This document shows, piece by piece, positions 57,437 to 64,000 of a DNA stretch of 64,000 nucleotides (within the stretch, counting starts at the first letter, position 1; each line of letters begins with the position of its first letter). Location: NCBI GenBank assembly GCA_022385755.1, contig MU278350.1, forward strand, positions 191,965 to 255,964, written 5' to 3'. The notes beneath the pieces were generated by a model. The model was not told the origin of the DNA. It ran no database searches and saw nothing but the letters and a program-made list of their open reading frames with translations. Made by a program: the position numbers and the translations under genes. The DNA is from Trametopsis cervina (lineage: Eukaryota; Basidiomycota; Agaricomycetes; Polyporales; Irpicaceae).

Positions 57437-60101
57437 TCAGGTATGGAACGTAACGTCCCACGTCCTCACGCATCCATCCGCACCAGCACCGGCCAACTTC
57501 GACGCGCCCAGCCAGAACACGGCGTTGACGCCACCCGCCGCAGCGTTCTTGATTGCTATACTGCGCAACGGGAATTTCACGCTGGAGATGTACACATGGG
57601 TGTCGAGCGAGCTCGACGCGACATTCTGGCCGTCAGGTGCCCACGCCAAAGAAAGGATGCGCCCGCTGTGGAAAGTCCATCTTCCAGTGATCAGCTATAT
57701 GTAATGCGCGACTTATTAACGAGACCGATATATGGAGATGTGCAAAAGCTGTTCGCCGTACCTTCTTCTCCTTCACGTCATATAGCGCGATTTTCCCCGC
57801 AGCCTGATCATAAGGTCAACTATCTGATTCCACTATGATAAATTGGATGAACTCTGTTACTCACATCTCCGGCGACCAGAAGGGACCCATCGGGAGAGAA
57901 GGCCAGCGCACTGATACTGCCCTTGTTGTTCTCCAGAACAGCGACTTCCTTCAGAACCTTGCCGTCCCATTCGTGCAAACGGACCTTCTGGTCCTAGCAG
58001 CCACAATAAGTGGGTCAGCTCTTGTATCTGTGATCACGGAGTCTTCATGAGGCGCAAAATCGTACCTCTGCACCAATCGCGACGATCGCGCCACTCGCGG
58101 CGACGACGGTGGGTGTATATTTGGGTGTGAGCTCGTGCACACGTTGGTTAGAGCGGACGGCCTCGATGCGGTCAGCTTCCGCGACGAACACAGTAGAATC
58201 TGCTGCGACAGCCAGAGACTTAGGTTGCGCTGCTGTAGAAAATGATGCTTGACTTGTACCAAAAAGGGTCGGAGGTCACGTTATGAGCGAAATGGATCAA
58301 GCAGGTTGGAATCTTACATGAAGCTCGATTCGTCAGGGGAGATCTCGCGTATCTTGTCGTCAAAGCCCGCGGAGTAGGCATTGCCATTCGCAGCGACGCC
58401 CAGCGCGGAGACCAAATTCTTGTGACCGTCGCCGCTGACGTCGGCGTACTCGGCACCCGAGAAGGAGAGGACTCTGCCGTCTGCTACACCAGCGATAAAT
58501 GTGCCCGAGCGAGAGGCTGACACAGCAGCGGTGATGGATTTCGAAGGAGCCTGTAGGCAGCATCTGTGAGCAGGATATCCGCGCGAAGTTTGCTTTGCAC
58601 AGTACCTTCAGTACCCTGGCGGGCTTATCGCTTATTCGCTTGTCGAACACGTTGAGATCGCTTGATACGGAGAGAGAGACGATGTCGTCTCCTTCCGTCC
58701 ATACGTTGCCAACCTGTTGATCTTCGATTCGAGTGCCGAGTGTCCATGTAGTGACCGCCTTGCGCGATTCGACGTCCCCTGGTGGTGCGGCGCGATGAGA
58801 ACACCCGAGTGCTACTCATATCGGACTACTCACATAGTTTGACTGTACGATCCGCAGATGAAGTTACCAGAGACTTGTTATCTGGGCCCCAGCTCACAGC
58901 GTTCTGATGGTAAATGAATACATGTACGATAAAGAGCTAGAGTGACCACACGTACAATAGTGCCAGTGTGCGCGCCGTCGGTGAATTCGCCGAGGGTGTC
59001 GCCATTCGCACCATCGTAGATGAATAGCTTAGCGTCCGATCCCACGCTGACGAAGTGGCCTCCGGTCGTAGAGTACTTGATGTCTTGTACATATTTCGTG
59101 TGTGTTTTGATCACCTGTAGGGGGATATATAGTCAGGAGGCAGAGTATTACGCGGATACGTAGATAAGAGCGTACCTTGTCGAATTTGAACGGAACACCT
59201 GTAATTCAGACCCTGAATAAGCTGTTTCTTGCAGAAGACCCAAATCCACCTACCGTTGTGGAACACAATGGTGCCATCGTCACCTCCAGTAGCAGCGCGG
59301 AACGGCCGTTGCTGCCGGATGGCGACGGCGTTAACAACCTGACGGTAATGGTCAATCATAAAGTGGCTAAATAGCATATAACACGAGTTAGTACCTTTGA
59401 ATGTCCAATGATCTCCCCTGTAGAGGAACCACCGTCCATCATGAATGCTTGCCCAAACCTGGTGTTGCTTTATTCAGAACCTATACGCGTCAAGATAGAA
59501 GGTGTACTGACTTCTCCCGGCCTTCACCCACTGCGATAATCCGCTTGCTCTCGCCGTCCCATGCGAGGTCGTTTCTGTGGATGAATTATACACCGTGTCC
59601 CCTCTGAGAACCGAGCATGCACATACATTCTACCAGAAAGGACCTTGTATTCGCCCTTGAGGATTTGATCTTCGCCTGCGATATCCCATACCCTCACTGC
59701 AGCACCTCAATGACGAGCATCTGGACATGGACAATGACCGATGCGTACCTGTACCTCCGATATCTGCGGATGCACAGTAAAAGCCAGTAGGGGAAATGCG
59801 AGCGACAGTGGTATTCTTAACGTGTCCAGAGTTGGCTATGACCGAAGATGGGTTCTAGAATATCGCGATTGGCCTCAGAGATTCATCAATGACGAAGGTT
59901 GGAAGATGATACGACCTTCAAATCGCGAATCTAACAGGACTGCATGTATGAGCTGGCATGTATACAAGTAGACAAAGTACACACGATAACCGTCCTCCCA
60001 TTCGTGTACACGATCTTGTCTTTGTGCGAGCCGAGCTTGGTAGATTCGCCGCGCGCGGTAACCGGGTTAGCGGGGTACAGATCGACGCGTTTGAAGGACA
60101 T
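57437..60101 (-). CDS. AIP1: actin-interacting protein 1, WD40
   Basis: Cofilin cofactor that speeds actin filament disassembly. About 600 residues in roughly eleven exons, starting MSFKRVDLYPANPVTARGES and ending DVTFHT. The sequence folds into two seven-bladed WD40 propellers; repeats seen include VRVWDIAGED, GDDGTIVFHNG, LFIYDGANGD, VTSSADRTVKLWDV, LALAWAPDGQ-type blocks and CVRTWDV. The segment GRINDLAWDGESKRIIAVGEG is a characteristic AIP1 block, and TNGRTVIIR near the start is the conserved first-blade motif. Intron joins inside repeats are consistent with the periodic Gly-His and Trp-Asp spacing. It is transcribed toward EGD1 and lies near the coactosin gene. Confidence 0.94.
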
Positions 60102-60961
60102 TTCTATGTATCTTAGCTTTTAGTCGCGTCGATACCGCCATTGGTTGAATGCTCACCGCGATGCACCCTCGATACTCGTCCTGATCAGTGCAAGTTGCTA
60201 TTGCTGTTCAGATCTGCGTCACAGACTAAGCGCTCACGGCACGATCAATCGCGTAACGGCATCGTCCGTGCGATTGTGTCTCCGAAAACGGTTCTCCAAG
60301 ATGGAACGCTTCTGAACCGTATCCAGGTCAAACTCGTAACCTTTATGTCGGTGTGTATGCAAGGAACTGAGAACCTACATATCCCAACGCCGTGCTCGCA
60401 TTCGTGGGTTTCTGGGTCATCACAGAAAGGTGCGTAATGAATCATTCCGCCGTCACTCCTATTCGTCTACGTTATCCGTTGTGCAGTGATGGCTAGGTGT
60501 GCTTCTCTAGTTTACCTTATAACGGTTCCTCCTTACCTCCGTAGCAGTCGTTCTAATACCTCCATGACAGTATAAGAAATTCGACCTCGCTTCTTCATAT
60601 TGTCGGGCATGTTCGGCGTCGTCGATGCTCGGCACCCCTGTCGTCAGTGATGAATTTGTGCGTATCGCAGATACCTACACACATGTCCCGTCGTCGCGAA
60701 TCCGTACCCAGAAGGCGTCCTACCCAGGTATGCAAATGACTGCATACTTGGAACTACTAGTTGATTGGCGAAAGAGTACGCGCAGGCGGGAATTGATTGA
60801 CCACTTGGAGTCTCCGTCGTTCTAGGGCTGTACTTCGCAACGTCACTTATCACTTGGAATTGCGCCGCCAACCCTGGTGGCTATAATATGCCGAAGAGAA
60901 CTGCTGGCGGGCTCACCTGCAGTTGTCTCTCAACCGCTTACCCAACTTAACAGTCACTGTC
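60102..60961. other. divergent promoter region, AIP1 and P450
   Basis: No gene supported. Open frames such as 60625-60825 (+) and 60644-60871 (-) overlap each other and carry no domain. This is the control region for two divergent genes; no clear TATA box is seen on the P450 side. Confidence 0.5.
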
Positions 60962-63177
60962 ATGACCTGCGTAATACCTTCGCCGCCAGGCCTGCCTCTC
61001 ATCGGCCACTCTTTGTCGTTCGACTACGACGTTCCCATCCGGACTCTACAGAAATGGGGTGAAATCTATGGCGAAATATTTCAGTTGTATTTCATATGTA
61101 TGTGGCATCGTCGCCCTCACAAAGCATACGCGTAGCTGACCGTTGTTTGCCCATGTCAGCGGGTCAAGCTCTGGTCATCAACACCGTTGAGCTCCTTGCA
61201 GAGTGTTCCAATGATAAAAAGTTCACTAAAAGTATCAACGGACCTGTGGCATTAGTTCGCGATTTGGGGCGGGATGGGCTTTTCACCGTAGGCTGCTATC
61301 CTGCGTCATGTATGCCGTTGTGCTAATCATGCACTCAGGGTAAGAAATCCGAGCCAAATTATGGCATAGCACGTACGTATCAGTCATGCAATGTGGGAGC
61401 CTCCTTACCAAGGAATCTCTCCGTAGACCGCATACTCTCTCCCCGCTTCAAAAGTACTTCTGTGCGAGATATGTTCCCTGAGATGGTCGACCTCGTTTCT
61501 CAATTAATCCTCAAGTGGGAACGGTGAGCGGTCTTATCCGCTGTCCTTCTAAACCTTCGGTTTCTCAACCTGGTGAACAGCTTTGGACCCAGACATGCTA
61601 TACATGCCGCAGATGACTTTACACGTCTCTCCTTCGATACCATTGCGCTGTGCTCCATGTCTTATAGGTCAGATTACCACAGCTCTGTCGCCGATAATGT
61701 GTTGCTAATTGCGCTCTGTCAGAATAAACTCCTTTTATAGGGTACGTCAGAGTCCCGATTCCTTGGCGTAGGCTCACCTCGTGTCTTTCTATAGGAGGAC
61801 AACCACCCGTTTGTCCAAGCGATGGGAGACTTTTTGACCGAATGCTCCAAGCGTGTACATAGGACAAGTGTAGGCAACGTCTTCATGCGGTCCACCACCG
61901 CAAAGTTTTACCAAGATATGGATTTTATGTATGAGTTTTCTAAACAAAGTGAGCATACACCTTTTTCGTTGCATCATCTGTCATTGAACACATCGTTGTT
62001 TGCCACGCTTTACAGTTGTCGAAGAACGCAAGAGCAATCCGGTTGAAAGACACGACCTCTTATATGCTATGCTGCATGATAAGGATCCGAAGACGGGCGA
62101 GATGCTCCCGGAAGACTGTATCATTCGGAATGTAAGTCCTCATTGAGTCTAGTTATTTCTCACAGGCTTCATCCCATTAACGACATATCTGCCAGCTATG
62201 CACATTCTTGGTAGCCGGTGAATGCACATCATACGTATGTCTAACTGAACTGTACTAACGACGTCAATGAGGCGGCTAGGTCACGAGACAACAGCCGGTA
62301 TGCCACCACATACCTCTCGTACGCCGCGAGCTGACAGCATATTTTCGCAGGCTTCCTAACATACGCCCTCTATTTCCTCATCAAGCACCCGGAAGTCATG
62401 AAGAAAGCACAAGCGGAAATAGATGACTTGATTGGTGACCAGCCAGTGCAGGTTGACGACCTCCACAAATTCCCGTATCTCACAGGTATTCAACTATCTT
62501 GATACACACTTTACGCATAGTAATCCATGTTATATTCAGCGATCATGCGCGAGACCCTCCGGCTGGGTCCTACCATCCCCTGGCGGCAGATCAAGGCACT
62601 CGAGGACACGACCATTGGCGGAGGCAAGTACTTCGTGCCTAAAGGCCGGGTCGTCGTCGTCCATCTCGAGAAGGTGCAACGCGACCGGAGTGTCTACGGC
62701 GAGGATGTAAGTGCTGTCTCCTCTCTGTATACGTGTAACTCGCTTATCCAGAACGGCCTCTGCAGGCTGACGAATTCCGCCCCGAGAGGTTGATGGACGG
62801 CAAGTTCGAGGCGTTACCTGTACGTTTGCTCATAATTGCTGTCGTACGTAACAGTTGTGGCTGAGGACTGACATCCAACCGTATAGTTCGCCGCATGGCA
62901 ACCATGGGGATTCGGTGGTCGTGCATGTATAGTATGTATCCTGTTGTCTGTGACATTATCACCACATAGTTGGCACTGACACAATAACTTCGTCGCGCAG
63001 GGTCGTGCCTTTGCCTGGCAGGAATCCACCCTCGCGCTAGTCATGATGCTCCAGAAGTTCGATTTCGAGCTGGCGGATCCGGACTACAAGCTCGACATCA
63101 AGCAGACGCTCACCACCAAACCGAAGGACTTTTTCTGCCACGCCATCCCGCGGCGCAAGTCGGCCACTGGTGTGTGA
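60962..63177 (+). CDS. heme-domain-only CYP505-like P450
   Basis: Cytochrome P450 resembling the heme domain of the self-sufficient fatty acid hydroxylases CYP505 (P450foxy) and CYP102. About 14 short exons. The start MTCVIPSPPGLPLIGHSL matches the CYP505 N-terminus, which has no membrane anchor. Family blocks follow: NDKKFTKSINGPVALVRDLG, HRILSPRFKSTSVRDMFPEM, the I-helix LVAGHETTAGFLTYALYFLI, ExxR as ETLR, and the heme loop PWGFGGRACIGRAFAWQE. The C-terminus ends TTKPKDFFCHAIPRRKSATGV, where the family normally continues into a linker and the FMN/FAD reductase. Here a stop follows, and no reductase sequence is found in the next 550 bases. It would need a separate reductase. The frame shows no damage, so it looks like a functional stand-alone form. 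Confidence 0.88.
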
Positions 63178-63730
63178 GCTGAACCGCTCGCGAGCGGGTG
63201 GATTGGCTGGCGAAATACGATATACACGGACAAAGCTGGCGATCGGACGCTCCATTTAGTAGATTTACCATGTACGAGTATAGTACTGATACGCTGACCA
63301 GAGGACTTTAGATGCGTTGTGATATGTGATTTTTTTCGAGGTACATAGATAACGTGTATTCCAGTAGTATTGACTGTAAAACAGAGATGATTGCGGTACT
63401 TGGCGGCTACACCATAGGATGAACGTTTTCATGAACTTCAACAACTCACCCCTTTGCGGTAAACATTGCGGCCAGCTTAAAAGGTGCGGTACTCAAGACA
63501 GCCACCCTGGTGAGGCGTATTGGTACAAAAGACCTACGGTGTGTATCGCAGCTTTGCTCGTCTGACAGCACACCGAGGATGATGGTTGTGGTAGCACTAA
63601 ATTGCCCAAGTAAAAATGTCTAGATTACGGGGTATACAAAGCCGGATACTAATGTATAGGTTCCATCAAACTGCTGTGATATAAATGCGTGTAGAGGTGG
63701 GTGACATGAACGAGTGGGAGCTATCGAGCT
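63178..63730. other. intergenic, convergent ends
   Basis: Lies between the P450 stop and the ERG6 stop, the two genes pointing toward each other. I looked for flavodoxin-like or NADPH-reductase motifs (the missing CYP505 reductase) in all frames and saw none. Confidence 0.6.
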
Positions 63731-64000
63731 TTACTGCTCGAGAGGCTTTTTGCTGATAACGAGGTACATTGGTGTAAAGATCTGTGAAAGGTTAATTAGC
63801 ATAGGAGAGATATTTAGAGTGAGCATCGAACACACCTTCATTTGACCAGTCTTAACGATCGCGTCGCCGGCGATCTTCAACGTCTCACAAACACTCCATG
63901 TGCCCTGCGGCACGACTCGCAGGAACTCCAGCAGAGCCAAACCATGATGTGACACAAACTTGCCGCTTGAGCTTGTTCTCCAGCAGGTGAAGACGTCCCA
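63731..64000 (-). CDS. ERG6: sterol 24-C-methyltransferase, C-terminal part
   Basis: Partial gene: only the last two exons are inside the window, and the 5' part lies beyond position 64000. The visible C-terminus reads LALLEFLRVVPQGTWSVCETLKIAGDAIVKTGQMK and, after a GTGTGT...CAG intron, IFTPMYLVISKKPLEQ, with the stop at 63731. This is the conserved tail of Erg6: the 'APKGT' turn, the Gly-containing helix and the FTPM-L---KKPL strand. The enzyme methylates C-24 of the sterol side chain in ergosterol synthesis. The S-adenosylmethionine-binding motif is outside the window, so the assignment rests on the tail. The frame left of the last visible exon border, near 63955, is less certain. Confidence 0.75.
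   Translation of the reverse strand, partial: WDVFTCWRTSSSGKFVSHHGLALLEFLRVVPQGTWSVCETLKIAGDAIVKTGQMKVCSMLTLNISPMLINLSQIFTPMYLVISKKPLEQ

Noticed and set aside
60625..60871. Overlapping 66- and 75-codon frames before the second P450
   Set aside because: They overlap on opposite strands, have no domains and lie in the divergent promoter.
63178..63730. A reductase domain continuing the CYP505-like P450
   Set aside because: No FMN- or NADPH-binding motif is visible in any frame before the convergent ERG6 gene.

Overview
The window is nuclear DNA of a filamentous basidiomycete, most likely an Agaricomycete (mushroom or wood-decay type). Almost every gene is cut by short introns of about 45-65 bases with GT...AG borders. 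Genes lie on both strands with intergenic gaps of a few hundred bases and pyrimidine-rich leaders. The gene set is eukaryotic housekeeping plus typical basidiomycete accessory families (F-box/LRR proteins, two cytochrome P450s, a phosphoketolase). I found no CRISPR array, no rRNA or tRNA gene and no intact transposase or reverse transcriptase. Exon borders were read by eye from splice sites and reading-frame continuity, and no expression data were available.

Layout. 0.8-3.3 kb: F-box/LRR protein (+). 4.1-6.9 kb: vacuolar Ca2+/H+ exchanger VCX1 (+). 7.4-11.5 kb: peroxisomal multifunctional beta-oxidation enzyme FOX2 (-) with a C-terminal AKL signal. 11.9-12.5 kb: small unknown gene (+). 13.7-16.3 kb: DEAD-box helicase DBP6/DDX51 (-). 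16.3-20.1 kb: gene-poor. 20.2-22.9 kb: a 101-aa orphan (-), an FHA/G-patch protein (+) and a single-pass membrane protein (+). 23.7-25.6 kb: B-type cyclin (+). 26.9-28.0 kb: MYND-finger protein (-). 28.4-29.9 kb: GPN1 GTPase (-). 30.3-33.1 kb: phosphoketolase (+). 33.7-34.6 kb: HIT-domain protein (+).

34.9-39.4 kb: two diverged direct copies of a 1.1-1.2 kb repeat bracket an F-box protein gene (+). 39.8-44.3 kb: alpha-aminoadipate reductase LYS2 (+). 44.5-45.6 kb: ALY/YRA1 mRNA export factor (-). 46.2-47.1 kb: unknown protein with a KEN box (+). 47.7-49.1 kb: PAQR/IZH membrane receptor (+). 51.0-52.9 kb: cytochrome P450 (+). 53.2-53.9 kb: RRG9/neugrin (-). 54.0-54.7 kb: coactosin-like ADF-H protein (+). 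55.1-55.9 kb: GNAT acetyltransferase (-). 56.2-56.9 kb: NAC-beta EGD1 (+). 57.4-60.1 kb: WD40 protein AIP1 (-). 61.0-63.2 kb: heme-domain-only CYP505-like P450 (+). 63.7-64.0 kb: 3' end of the sterol methyltransferase ERG6 (-), cut by the window edge.

The genes do not form one pathway. Local themes are cell-cycle control (cyclin B; a KEN-box protein), actin turnover (coactosin and AIP1 within 6 kb) and RNA/ribosome biogenesis (DBP6, FHA/G-patch, ALY, GPN1). I found no clear new defence or biosynthetic system. The most unusual items are the repeat-flanked F-box gene, the stand-alone CYP505-like P450, the KEN-box orphan and several small spliced orphans.
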